A DNA stretch of 16,366 nt, from assembly GCA_021296165.1 (NCBI GenBank), contig JAGWAW010000013.1, positions 1 through 16,366 of the forward strand, read 5' to 3'. This document shows positions 1-7,783 of this stretch, piece by piece. A program made the position numbers and the translations under genes. The notes below the pieces were generated by a model. It made no database searches. It was not told the origin of the DNA and saw only the letters and a program-made list of their open reading frames with translations. Position 1 is the stretch's first letter. Each line of letters begins with the position of its first letter. This DNA comes from Nitrosopumilaceae archaeon (GTDB taxonomy: Archaea > Thermoproteota > Nitrososphaeria > Nitrososphaerales > Nitrosopumilaceae).

Positions 1-40
1 GGTTCGTGGCGCTGAGCATGGGGGTGTGGGGGATCTGCCC

Positions 41-48
41 TTATAGAT
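41..48 (+). promoter_or_regulatory. TATA-like box upstream of the TPR gene
   Basis: The short A/T-rich stretch TTATAGAT is centred about 23 nt upstream of the TTG start at 67. This is slightly closer than the 25-30 nt seen for the other genes here, so the assignment is weak. It is the only A/T-rich element in the visible upstream sequence. Confidence 0.3.
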
Positions 49-66
49 CTGCTGCGGTTTAGCCAA

Positions 67-1059
67 TTGGATAATGAGCTTCTCACTCACCCACAACATT
101 CCGTAGATGAGCGGGGCCGGATGCTACACAACATGGGCGAGGCGGAGCGGGCCATACCCTGCTTTGATCTGGCCATATCGCTGGATCCGGACGACCCGGC
201 CGCGCACTCCGACAAGGCCCTGTGCCTGTTTGACATGCGGGAGTACCGCCGGGCGGTGGAGTGCTGTGACCGCGCCATCCGGCTGGCCCGAGCCCGGCCC
301 AAGCGGCCCCCCGCGCCGACCGCCAAGGAAGACTGCGTATTCAGCGACCCCGCCCTTGCCACATATACCCGGGGCCGGGCCCTGGACGCCATGGGCGAGC
401 ACGCGGCGGCGGTCGAGGCGTTCGGGACCGTACTGGAGATGTGTCCCGGCGCCGACACGGTCCATTGCAGCATGGGGTTCGCCCTGGAGTCCATGGGAAG
501 GTTCAAGGAGGCGGTTCGCCACCTCAAGATGGCGCTGGGGCGAAAACCAAACAGCGCCACCTACATCGGCGCCCTCGCCCACGTGCACTGGCAGATGGGC
601 AGCTCGACCGAGGCCCTCGCCGGGTACGACTCGGCGATATCCCTGGATCCTAACGACGCAGGCTTCCATCAGGACCGGGGCCTCGTGCTGCTGGACATGG
701 GGCTGAACGCAGAGGCCTATGAGGCGTTAGACAGGGCCACCGGACTGAAACAGGACGCGGCCGACACGTGGTCATACAAGGGGCTGGCCCTGCTACATCT
801 GGAGAGGTCTCGGGAGGCGTTCCGGTGCATCGACAAGGCGATATCACTCGACCCCGGATACGCCCCGGCACACCTAATCAAGGGGGCGGCCCTGCTGGAT
901 GCCGGGCAGCCCAGAAAGGCGCTGGAGTGCCTGGACCGCGCCGTCCGACTGAATCCCGACGACAAGGTGGCCCGCGAGAAGAGGGAGGTGGCCCTCGGGC
1001 AGCTGAGTAGGTCCGGATCCTTCTGGAGTCACATACGGGGCAGAAAGGGCGGCTCCTGA
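67..1059 (+). CDS. Tetratricopeptide (TPR) repeat protein, about eight repeats
   Basis: This 330-residue protein consists almost entirely of 34-residue TPR units, with the typical spacing of G in helix A, A in helix B and a closing LDP (as in AISLDPDD, AISLDPND, AISLDPGY and AVRLNPDD). I count eight units at about residues 7-38, 39-72, 93-127, 128-161, 162-195, 196-229, 230-263 and 264-297. A 20-residue proline/arginine-rich insert follows unit 2, and the protein ends in a basic tail. There is no signal peptide or membrane segment, so it is probably a cytoplasmic scaffold that binds partner proteins; the partner is unknown. The start is TTG at 67. The next in-frame start, ATG at 121, would remove most of helix A of the first repeat. 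The gene converges on the SWIM/paralogue pair. The family is clear; the specific role is not. Confidence 0.8.
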   Translation: MDNELLTHPQHSVDERGRMLHNMGEAERAIPCFDLAISLDPDDPAAHSDKALCLFDMREYRRAVECCDRAIRLARARPKRPPAPTAKEDCVFSDPALATYTRGRALDAMGEHAAAVEAFGTVLEMCPGADTVHCSMGFALESMGRFKEAVRHLKMALGRKPNSATYIGALAHVHWQMGSSTEALAGYDSAISLDPNDAGFHQDRGLVLLDMGLNAEAYEALDRATGLKQDAADTWSYKGLALLHLERSREAFRCIDKAISLDPGYAPAHLIKGAALLDAGQPRKALECLDRAVRLNPDDKVAREKREVALGQLSRSGSFWSHIRGRKGGS

Positions 1060-1184
1060 CCGCCCGGGGGGACGGCGCGCCCCCGGCGTCCAGATTCGGA
1101 GGCCCGGCATCCACGCCGCGCATTACCGGCCTCTCGCGGCCCTCCGGTTTGGCCCGGTCCGGACGGCGGACATGCGCGTGCCGC

Positions 1185-2039
1185 CTACCCTGCGGCGCCG
1201 TCGGCCAAGCGGCTGATGTACTCTAACTCGTGCCTCGGGAAGATGCCCCGAGCATCCTCCAGCACATCACGGGCCTTGGCCAGATCGCCCTGCCGGATCA
1301 GCATCTCCACGTACTCTCCACAGACCCCTATACTTCCGCGGTAGTGCTTGTCGAACAGCTCGGCCGCGGCCGCCGGCTCCCCCATCTCTTCGAGCACCTC
1401 TGCCTGCAGGAGGACCGCGCCCACCGCCCGATAGTAGCCCTTGGTGCGCTTGGAGACGGCCTCCTCCGGCAGTGCCCGCTCGTTCAGGCCTCTCAGGTAC
1501 TCCAGATCCTGCCGACCGGTGCACGCGTTGATGAGGGCCTGCTCGTAGACGCCCTCTGTTATGTCCGAGTCGCTGGTGAGGAACTGGCGGTGCAGGTATT
1601 CCATGTGTGGACGCTTCTCGGAGACCGCCTTCTGCCTGCCGATGCAGGCGGCCATCTCGGCCACCGCCTTGGAGAAGGCCTCCGCGTAGTACCCGCTGGA
1701 GTCGTCCACCTTGTGGTAGTTGGACCGGATGGCCTCTGACACCTCCAAGCATATGCGGATGGCCTCGGCCGCCTGGCCCTGGCGCTCGCGCGCCTTGGCA
1801 GCCCTGAAAAAGTCCGTAAAACGCACCCTGTTCTGGTATGGCGTCATATAGTCCACGTCGGCGAACATGATCTCGACCTGTTCCCGGTAGTCCACCCGCG
1901 GCGCGCCGTCCAAGCCGCCAAAGCGGGATAGGAAGCGCCTCTCGACCCCGGCATCCTTCTTCACCTCGGACTCGACGAACCTTTGCAGGTCCTTGAGCGG
2001 CACCAGCCGGATCAGCCCGCCCATATCCTTTCTAGGCAT
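1185..2039 (-). CDS. Paralogue of the SWIM protein's helical body, without a zinc finger
   Basis: This is an all-helical protein of unknown function, 284 residues from ATG 2039. It shares an extended block with the upstream gene (2108-3238): DFFRAAKARE, then EAI...SEAI, GYYA.AF, RPH.EYLHR and CT.R.DL.YL, in the same order and spacing. The homology begins before that block (LKDLQRF here, ALKEF in the other gene), so it is a true tandem duplicate that lacks the N-terminal SWIM motif. Its C-terminal third looks TPR-like (LEEMGEPAAAAELFDKHY, then RQGDLAKARDVLEDA) and extends beyond the paralogue's end. The start is uncertain: a GTG at 2081 adds 14 residues and lies 26 nt after the upstream stop, while ATG 2039 has a weak A/T-rich box (2062-2070) 27 nt upstream. 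Co-transcription with the SWIM gene is likely. Confidence 0.75.
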   Translation of the reverse strand: MPRKDMGGLIRLVPLKDLQRFVESEVKKDAGVERRFLSRFGGLDGAPRVDYREQVEIMFADVDYMTPYQNRVRFTDFFRAAKARERQGQAAEAIRICLEVSEAIRSNYHKVDDSSGYYAEAFSKAVAEMAACIGRQKAVSEKRPHMEYLHRQFLTSDSDITEGVYEQALINACTGRQDLEYLRGLNERALPEEAVSKRTKGYYRAVGAVLLQAEVLEEMGEPAAAAELFDKHYRGSIGVCGEYVEMLIRQGDLAKARDVLEDARGIFPRHELEYISRLADGAAG

Positions 2040-2107
2040 GCCCATATGTGCGGGGCCGCCCGAATTTGTGCATTCCCCCACATCAGAGTTGCCCGACTAT
2101 GGCCGGC

Positions 2108-3238
2108 TCACCGGCCCGGGTCCCTTCCGCCCAGTCTGGAGAGTATCCCCTCCCGCGTCTCCAGCATGTTCCTCCGGTATGTGTACCCGGCCTCGACCGG
2201 CTGCTCCTTCCCCGGATGGTCGCGGTGCAGCTCTTCCAGATACCCCAGGTCCTCGCGGCGGGTGCATATCCTGAATATCGTATTCTGGTACTCCCCGTGG
2301 AACCACCAGTAGTCCTTGTCGACAAGCCTCCGGTGCAGGTATTCTATGTGGGGACGCCTCTTGGCCGGCTCGCGGATGTGTCGCCTTATGCAGACCGCCA
2401 TCCGGTCCAGCGCCCTGGCAAACGCCGACGCGTAGTACCCGTCTTCGTCGTCGGCATTCGAGCCGTCGATCATCACCGCCTCGGAGATCTCCCGGTAGGT
2501 CAGGATGGCCTCATCGACGTCGCCCCTGCCCTCGCGGGCCTTGGCCGCCCTGAAAAAGTCCGCAAGCCCCACCCTAGGGGCATAAGACATGTCGCTTGCC
2601 GTGTAGAACATGTAGGCCATCTCGGCGCGGCACTCGCGGTGGTCCGGAAGATCCGGCTCCCCAAAGCGGTCGGCAAAAAGTCTCCGGGACTCGTCGCCCT
2701 TCAGCAGTTCCACTACGGACGCCCTCACCTCCGCATCCGCCGCCGGGGCGGGCGCGCGGAACATCGGCCGCCGCCTCTTCCCGCCGCTTGTGTCGTGCTC
2801 GCCGGGCCCCGACCCGGCCATGCCGGTGCCGGCCGGCGCGATATCTGCAAACTCCTTCAGGGCATCCACGGGCAGGGACGCGACCACCGCCTCCACGCCC
2901 TCCCAGGGGTCAGCGTGGATCAGCGCGTTAAACATCTTTGATGCATACAGAAGCGTCGCCACCCCGTGGCTGCAGGACCGCATCTCATTTCCGAGCGGGC
3001 AGCTGCAGTATGGCGCATGGTAGTTGTCCAGCCGGGCCACCACCCTGTATGTCGTGCCACCGTCGTGGACCGTCGCCCACACCAGGTTTCGGCGCATCGA
3101 CGCCGAGGCCACGCAGCCCCGCCGGTAGCACTCCCGCCCCGCCTCGTAGGTCCCCGGCGCGGATATCCACCTTATTGCCTTTGCAGTGGGCTTTTCGGGG
3201 CGGGGGGCCCAGAAGGTGGGGTGCTTCAGGACTGGCAT
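2108..3238 (-). CDS. SWIM zinc-finger domain protein
   Basis: This 376-residue protein carries a clear SWIM zinc-binding signature, C78-x-C80-x8-C89-x-H91 (YCSCPLGNEMRSCSHG), preceded by strands typical of the domain (TTYRVVARL). SWIM domains bind zinc and are known in proteins that contact nucleic acid or other proteins, for example as partners of recombinases, transposases or SNF2 helicases. Residues 134-170 form a Gly/Pro/Arg-rich linker. From about 180 onward is a helical body containing DFFRAAKARE (about 227-236), shared with the downstream gene at 1185. No ATPase or nuclease domain is visible, so the enzymatic partner, if any, lies elsewhere. The ATG at 3238 is favoured because an A/T-rich box centred at 3266 sits 28 nt upstream. 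The cellular function is unknown. Confidence 0.8.
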   Translation of the reverse strand: MPVLKHPTFWAPRPEKPTAKAIRWISAPGTYEAGRECYRRGCVASASMRRNLVWATVHDGGTTYRVVARLDNYHAPYCSCPLGNEMRSCSHGVATLLYASKMFNALIHADPWEGVEAVVASLPVDALKEFADIAPAGTGMAGSGPGEHDTSGGKRRRPMFRAPAPAADAEVRASVVELLKGDESRRLFADRFGEPDLPDHRECRAEMAYMFYTASDMSYAPRVGLADFFRAAKAREGRGDVDEAILTYREISEAVMIDGSNADDEDGYYASAFARALDRMAVCIRRHIREPAKRRPHIEYLHRRLVDKDYWWFHGEYQNTIFRICTRREDLGYLEELHRDHPGKEQPVEAGYTYRRNMLETREGILSRLGGRDPGR

Positions 3239-3260
3239 CGCCGGGGGTGCGGAGAGCCGT

Positions 3261-3271
3261 CCAATAATTGG
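3261..3271 (-). promoter_or_regulatory. Putative TATA box/palindrome for the SWIM gene
   Basis: On the minus strand the sequence CCAATTATTGG is centred 28 nt upstream of the ATG at 3238, the position expected for the TATA box of a leaderless archaeal mRNA. It is also an inverted repeat (CCAAT-N-ATTGG), so it could be a repressor site overlapping the TATA box. A second A/T-rich stretch (ATTATACAAAC on the minus strand, 3290-3300) lies further upstream. Confidence 0.4.
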
Positions 3272-3311
3272 GTAGTGATTTGCATGCGGGTTTGTATAAT
3301 CCGTCCGTGGC

Positions 3312-3440
3312 GTTTCAGGTCAAACCGGGTTCACGCCCGGATTGGCCGGCGCGGCAGCCCGTACCAGCCGCAAGCCGCCATAGGCCTGAAACTCCTCTGC
3401 ATGGTCCACCCTTGGACAAACTTGGGGACTCCCCTGCAAG
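3312..3440. repeat. Cluster of nested inverted repeats; possible structured RNA
   Basis: An outer perfect 8-bp stem pairs GTTTCAGG (3312-3319) with CCTGAAAC (3385-3392). Inside it are two hairpins: CCGGG (3325-3329) with CCCGG (3336-3340) around the 6-nt loop TTCACG, and GCGGC (3351-3355) with GCCGC (3367-3371). Immediately after come GTCCA/TGGAC (3404-3417, loop CCCT) and a stem built on GGGG/CCCC (3424-3434) with outer CTTG/CAAG. Together they suggest a three-way junction followed by two hairpins. In GC-rich DNA some pairing is expected by chance. No known archaeal RNA (tRNA, SRP RNA, RNase P RNA) is recognised, and the strand is undecided. Confidence 0.3.
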
Positions 3441-3601
3441 AACAGGTGGCCGGATTGCATTCGGAGCGCGGGCGCTTGACGGCGCATCATGTCTGCCGTT
3501 CCCTTAATGCGCCGTTCATAGGACAATGTAGGTTTTAGGCGCCGCCGCTTTTCAGATCTGGCCACCGCCCGTTCCTGCCGGAGGAACAGCGCCGCCCAGC
3601 A

Positions 3602-3609
3602 GATAAATC
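3602..3609 (+). promoter_or_regulatory. TATA box of the LVIVD/cupredoxin gene
   Basis: GATAAATC, centred about 26 nt upstream of the GTG at 3631 and followed by GG, matches the archaeal TATA position for a leaderless transcript. The core ATAAATCGG is also found at the equivalent place before the GTPase gene (7754-7762). Confidence 0.6.
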
Positions 3610-3630
3610 GGGCGCCGCCGTAACATATCC

Positions 3631-6600
3631 GTGGGAGCATTCGTCTGGTTTGGCCCTTCCGCGCGACACCTGGCGGCTCTGGTAGCCGTAGCGGTGCTGG
3701 CGGCGGCCGGGGGCCAAGCGGCCTGTGCCGCCGGCGGTATTGAGGTCGTCGGCGGTACGCAGGTCGTCTTGGACGTGCCCGGCGTGGGTCTGCTGATGGA
3801 TGTCGCCGCCTTCGAGGCCTTCGACGGCCACTCCTACCTGCTGGCCCTCGGGTACGACAGTATCCACACCATCAACGTGACCGATCCGTTCGACCCCGTC
3901 CTGGCGGGCGGCATCACCGGTGACCAGTTTATCGAACGGTGGTTTGAGGGTGTGGTGGTATTCCACACCCCCGACGGCCGCGTCTACGCCGCCGTTACGG
4001 GAGACGGCATCTTGATCCTGGACGTGACCGACCCGGCCAACCCGGAGATTATCGATGGCGCGCCGAGGGGCGCCGACAATCCCTCCGCCTTCGGCGATGC
4101 CTGGAAGGTGACCGTGTCCGAGCGACCGGACGGCCGCGTCCACGCCCTGGTGGCCGGCAGCAACAACGCGCAGCGAACCGTCGACATCACCGACCCGCGC
4201 CATCCGGTCTCTCTGGGTGGAGGACCGAACCTGGTTCCGGCCATGACCGTGGGCGGCAGCGCCGCCGCCTTCTTTGAGCCGGGCGACGGCCGCACGTATC
4301 TAGTGTATGGCAGCGTCTCGGAGGGGGCCTTTATCGTGGACGTGACCGACCCGGCGCGCCACATACTGATCAGTGCCATAAGGCATTATGATGGCGGCCA
4401 TCCTCTGGGGCACGAGGACCCCTTCCGGGCGTACGGCATCCCCGCGCCCTCGTCCTCCGACGTCCTGATAGCCGACGGGTACGCCGAGGGACTAGGCTAT
4501 GCCAGCGAGGTTGCCATATTTAGCTCGCCTGAGGGCCGTACCTACGCCATGGTGGCCAACGGCGACGCCACCATCCATATCGGAGAGTCAGACCCATATG
4601 TCGTCTCCGCCGGTATCATCTTCCTGGACGTCACCAACCCGCATGCCCCCGTCCCCGCCGGCGCCGTCTTAGACGGCGAGGGCGGCTTTGACTTTGACTC
4701 CAGCATCCACGACATCGCCATCCTGGAATCACCGGGCGGGCGCATCCATGCCGCGGTGGCCGGCGGCCAGGACGTGGTCATCTTGGATGTCACCGACCCG
4801 GCCGGACCGGTCACGGTCAGCCATATACGGGACGTCAAGGGCGGCTTTGACTATATCGACACGGTCCGCGGCATGGTCGCCATCGAGTCCCCAGATGGCC
4901 ACGCCTATCTGGCCATGGCCGGCGACAGGGGCATCCATATCGCGGACATGACGAACCCCGACGAGCCTGCCCCGGCGGGCGGCATTCCGAGCCAGTCGGC
5001 CACCTTCCACGGCCCGGTGGTATTTGGGTCGGGAGGCGGCCGCGCCTATGCCTTGGGGGTGGGCGGGGACGCCGTCAGCATGGTGGACATAACCGACCCG
5101 CGCCTGCCCGTCCCGCTGGACAGCGTCCGGGACGGCGAGGGCGGCTTTGATGCTCTGGAGGGCGTCTGGCGGGCGGAGGTGCTGCATGCCCCCGACGGCC
5201 ACGTCTACGCGATGGCGGCCGGCAGGGAGGGCCTGCAGGTAATCGAGGTGACCGACCCCCACTCCCCCGCGCCCGCCGGCGTCCTGCCCAACGAGGGACG
5301 CAAGCTGATTGATGAATATGGCCATCTCCCCGCCGCGCCCGTCGGCATCCTGCGCAACGGCACCGGCGGTTTAGAGGTGGGCTGGTTCGTCAGCACGGCC
5401 GTCCTCCAGCAGTCCGGGGGCCGCGACTATCTTCTGGTCGCCGACCACGACAGGGGCATCCATACGGTGGACGTCACAGACCCTCGCTCCCCCGTCCTGG
5501 CAGGCAGCCTGCTGGGCGGCGAGGGGGGAATAGACCTGCTGGGAGGCATCCACGACATGGACGTCTTTGAGGCGCCCGGCGGCAGGCCGTACGCCCTGAT
5601 GACCGGGGACCATGGCATCCATACGATAGACATGGCCGATCCCACCACTCCAGTCGTAGCCGGCACGCTGGACGGTTCCATCAACGGCACCATTGGGGAG
5701 CACACCCTGACCCTCGTCCACCAGAGCGTTGTCTTCGGGTCGGCCGGCGGCCGGGTCTACGCCCTGCTGGCGGACTATACGAGTGGCATCCACATCGTCG
5801 ACCTGACCGACCCGCACGCGCCCGAGCACGCCGGAAGCGTGCCCGCCGGGGAGGGAGGCGTGGAGGTCATCCCGGGGTCGGCGGTCGCCGCGGTCGCCTC
5901 CCCGGACGGGCGCGCATATGCCCTGGTGACGGGCTGGGACGAGATCCAGATCCTGGAGATAACCGACCCGCACGCGCCCGCCCCGGTGGCCAGCATTCCG
6001 TCCGGGGAGGGCGGCCTGGGACTGGAGCGGACGCCCTGGGACATCATCACCCTGGAGCTGGCCGGCGGCCGCATCCACGTCCTGGCCAGCGGCGGCGACC
6101 GCCTCTGGGTGCTGGACGTGACCTATCCGGTATCCCCGGCGGTCCCCCATGCGGGCGGATGGAACTGGGAGGACATATCTGGATCGGACGGCGGTCCCCC
6201 CGACGGCCGCACCGCGGAGGCCTCCGGCCCCCTCCGTCCTGGTTCGGCGGGGATCGTAGTGCCGGGCCCCACCGGCGACGTCGCCATAACCGAATCTCCC
6301 GATGGCCGCACCTACATGATGTGGGCGGACCCCACCGGCGGACTGGTGACCGTCGAGGTGGCCGGCCCGCATGCGGCAGACGGCCCCGGCTCCTGGTGGC
6401 TGAGCCCAAGAAAGGCGGGCTGGCCGGCGGCCGTACCGGACGGCCTGGGCCCGGCCTCCGGCTCCGCCGTCGAGCTGTTCAGGCCGCACGACGGCCGCAC
6501 GTACATGATGGTGGGTGGCGGCGACACCATCCGGGTGGTGGACGTCACCTACCCGGACGCGCCGGCGCCGGTGGCCGCCATCCGGGACAATCTGGGAGGG

Positions 6601-7404
6601 TTCTACTCGCTGGGCGGCATCGGCGACATCTCGGCGTTTGCATCGCCCGACGGCCGCGTCCTTGCACTGGCGGGCAGCGGCGACGGCATCCAGGTGATCG
6701 ACGTCACCAACCCGTACTCGCCCGCCCCGGCCGGCAGCATCCGCGAGGTGCCAGGCATCCCGGCGTACGAGGGAATACGCCGGATCGCTGCCATCCCGGC
6801 GCCCGACGGCCGCGTGATCGCGCTGGCCGCCGACGGGGCCGGCCGCGCGGGCATGCTGGACGTCACCGACCCGCGCCTGCCCGTCCCCATGGGGGCCATA
6901 CCGCCGGCGGAGGACGCAGGACCCATCCGGGGGATGGCGGTGTTCGAGGCCCCCGGCGGCCACACCCACGTCCTGCTGGCCGGGGATGACACGTCCCGCG
7001 TCATCGACATCACGAACCCCGGGGATCCGGTGGTGGTCGCCTCCTTCGGCGCGGCCACGCAGGAGGAGCCGGAGGGCGGCCCGCACGCGGAGGGCGGCGG
7101 GGCGGGGGTCACCATCCAGGCGGGGTCCTCCGACGCTGGATGCGCGGATGGGGACGGATGCTATTACGCACCGCGGACGGTCACGATAAGGGTGGGCGAC
7201 ACCGTCACATGGAGAAACGGGGATGATACGGCTCACGGTTTTTGTGGCATGCTGGATGCCGATGACGGGAAGATCCCGGCCTTTTGTGCCACCGGGCTCC
7301 TGCCCGACGACGAGTTCTCGCACAGGTTCGAGGAGGCCGGGGAGTACGCGTACTTTGGCTTTCCACATCCGTGGATGACAGGCAAGATCGTAGTGGTGGA
7401 GTAG
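3631..7404 (+). CDS. Large secreted LVIVD-repeat (beta-propeller) protein with C-terminal cupredoxin domain
   Basis: This is a 1257-residue extracytoplasmic protein. The N terminus is a signal peptide: a short charged region, then AALVAVAVLAAAGGQA at about 15-30, with cleavage likely near AACAA. The body contains about 19 copies of a unit of roughly 60 residues. Each unit has a PDGR/GGR-x-YAL strand, a GIH strand and a VDVTDP-xx-P-xxAG turn, often followed by GEGGFD. This matches the LVIVD repeat, which folds into beta-propeller blades and is known from archaeal and bacterial surface proteins. From about 1165 to 1257 is a plastocyanin-like cupredoxin domain (TVTIRVGDTVTWRNGDD, H1202, PHPWMTGKIVVVE). 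H1202, H1246 and M1249 fit copper ligands, but the usual cysteine of the Y-x-C-x-x-HPWM motif is Gly1243. The GTG start is set by the TATA box 26 nt upstream and by the signal peptide. A role in surface adhesion or in a periplasm-like electron/metal function is inference. Confidence 0.85.
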   Translation: MGAFVWFGPSARHLAALVAVAVLAAAGGQAACAAGGIEVVGGTQVVLDVPGVGLLMDVAAFEAFDGHSYLLALGYDSIHTINVTDPFDPVLAGGITGDQFIERWFEGVVVFHTPDGRVYAAVTGDGILILDVTDPANPEIIDGAPRGADNPSAFGDAWKVTVSERPDGRVHALVAGSNNAQRTVDITDPRHPVSLGGGPNLVPAMTVGGSAAAFFEPGDGRTYLVYGSVSEGAFIVDVTDPARHILISAIRHYDGGHPLGHEDPFRAYGIPAPSSSDVLIADGYAEGLGYASEVAIFSSPEGRTYAMVANGDATIHIGESDPYVVSAGIIFLDVTNPHAPVPAGAVLDGEGGFDFDSSIHDIAILESPGGRIHAAVAGGQDVVILDVTDPAGPVTVSHIRDVKGGFDYIDTVRGMVAIESPDGHAYLAMAGDRGIHIADMTNPDEPAPAGGIPSQSATFHGPVVFGSGGGRAYALGVGGDAVSMVDITDPRLPVPLDSVRDGEGGFDALEGVWRAEVLHAPDGHVYAMAAGREGLQVIEVTDPHSPAPAGVLPNEGRKLIDEYGHLPAAPVGILRNGTGGLEVGWFVSTAVLQQSGGRDYLLVADHDRGIHTVDVTDPRSPVLAGSLLGGEGGIDLLGGIHDMDVFEAPGGRPYALMTGDHGIHTIDMADPTTPVVAGTLDGSINGTIGEHTLTLVHQSVVFGSAGGRVYALLADYTSGIHIVDLTDPHAPEHAGSVPAGEGGVEVIPGSAVAAVASPDGRAYALVTGWDEIQILEITDPHAPAPVASIPSGEGGLGLERTPWDIITLELAGGRIHVLASGGDRLWVLDVTYPVSPAVPHAGGWNWEDISGSDGGPPDGRTAEASGPLRPGSAGIVVPGPTGDVAITESPDGRTYMMWADPTGGLVTVEVAGPHAADGPGSWWLSPRKAGWPAAVPDGLGPASGSAVELFRPHDGRTYMMVGGGDTIRVVDVTYPDAPAPVAAIRDNLGGFYSLGGIGDISAFASPDGRVLALAGSGDGIQVIDVTNPYSPAPAGSIREVPGIPAYEGIRRIAAIPAPDGRVIALAADGAGRAGMLDVTDPRLPVPMGAIPPAEDAGPIRGMAVFEAPGGHTHVLLAGDDTSRVIDITNPGDPVVVASFGAATQEEPEGGPHAEGGGAGVTIQAGSSDAGCADGDGCYYAPRTVTIRVGDTVTWRNGDDTAHGFCGMLDADDGKIPAFCATGLLPDDEFSHRFEEAGEYAYFGFPHPWMTGKIVVVE

Positions 7405-7783
7405 ATACGGTTGTGCACGGCGGGCGCCAGAGACGAAGCTGCGGCAGGGGCATGATCTGTAACCAAAAACCGTGCGGCCCCCGCGGCCTTGTCCCACAGG
7501 TACGGGGAGAGCAGGCGCCTGCGCCGACCTTCCGCTTGCGGTCCGGACAGCCAGGCCCGCCCTCTCGGCCCCCAGGCCTTTTCAATGCCGCGCGCCAAAA
7601 AACCAGGCTGCCGGAGCGACGGACCGACGGTCGTCCTGCATGGCGCGGGAGTTCCTTGGCATGATCTTGAAGGTCCTCACGACCCGCCGTGTCGGCAGGG
7701 ACGAAAATCCTGCAGCCTGTCGTCCGCCAGATTTTGGAAAGCCCCCGACAACAATAAATCGGACACGCCGCCGCCCCGCACCC
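7405..7783. other. Non-coding gap between the LVIVD gene and the GTPase operon
   Basis: This is 379 bp without a convincing gene. An open frame runs upstream from the GTPase, but its residues do not resemble any GTPase N terminus. A perfect 12-bp palindrome, GCAGGCGCCTGC, lies at 7511-7522, and the GTPase TATA box at 7753-7760. No T-tract terminator is visible after 7404. Confidence 0.5.
7753..7760 (+). promoter_or_regulatory. TATA box of the GTPase-Kae1 operon
   Basis: AATAAATC, followed by GG, is centred about 27 nt upstream of the ATG at 7784, which indicates a leaderless mRNA and fixes that start. It shares ATAAATCGG with the promoter at 3603-3611. Confidence 0.6.

Larger units (their letters stand above)
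3239..3630. other. Intergenic region between divergent SWIM and LVIVD genes, with nested inverted repeats
   Basis: This is 392 bp with no convincing coding sequence. It holds the two divergent promoters at its ends (3261-3271 minus, 3602-3609 plus). Between them is a cluster of inverted repeats at 3312-3440, listed separately. The remainder, 3441-3600, shows nothing I can name. Confidence 0.5.

Noticed and set aside
3325..3340. tRNA-like T-arm (CCGGG TTCACG CCCGG)
   Set aside because: The loop has 6 rather than 7 bases and lacks the conserved A58, and no anticodon or acceptor stem can be built around it.
5371..7497. A 708-codon open frame on the minus strand across the LVIVD gene
   Set aside because: It mirrors the codon bias and repeats of the plus-strand gene, which has a signal peptide, recognisable repeats and a cupredoxin domain. 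The antisense product shows no domain.
7511..7522. Perfect palindrome GCAGGCGCCTGC
   Set aside because: It is a single 12-bp GC-only palindrome in GC-rich DNA, more than 220 nt from the nearest promoter, and not repeated in the window.
7472..7783. N-terminal extension of the GTPase to an upstream start
   Set aside because: The extra 104 residues resemble no GTPase. ATG 7784 starts the first beta strand and has a TATA box at -27.
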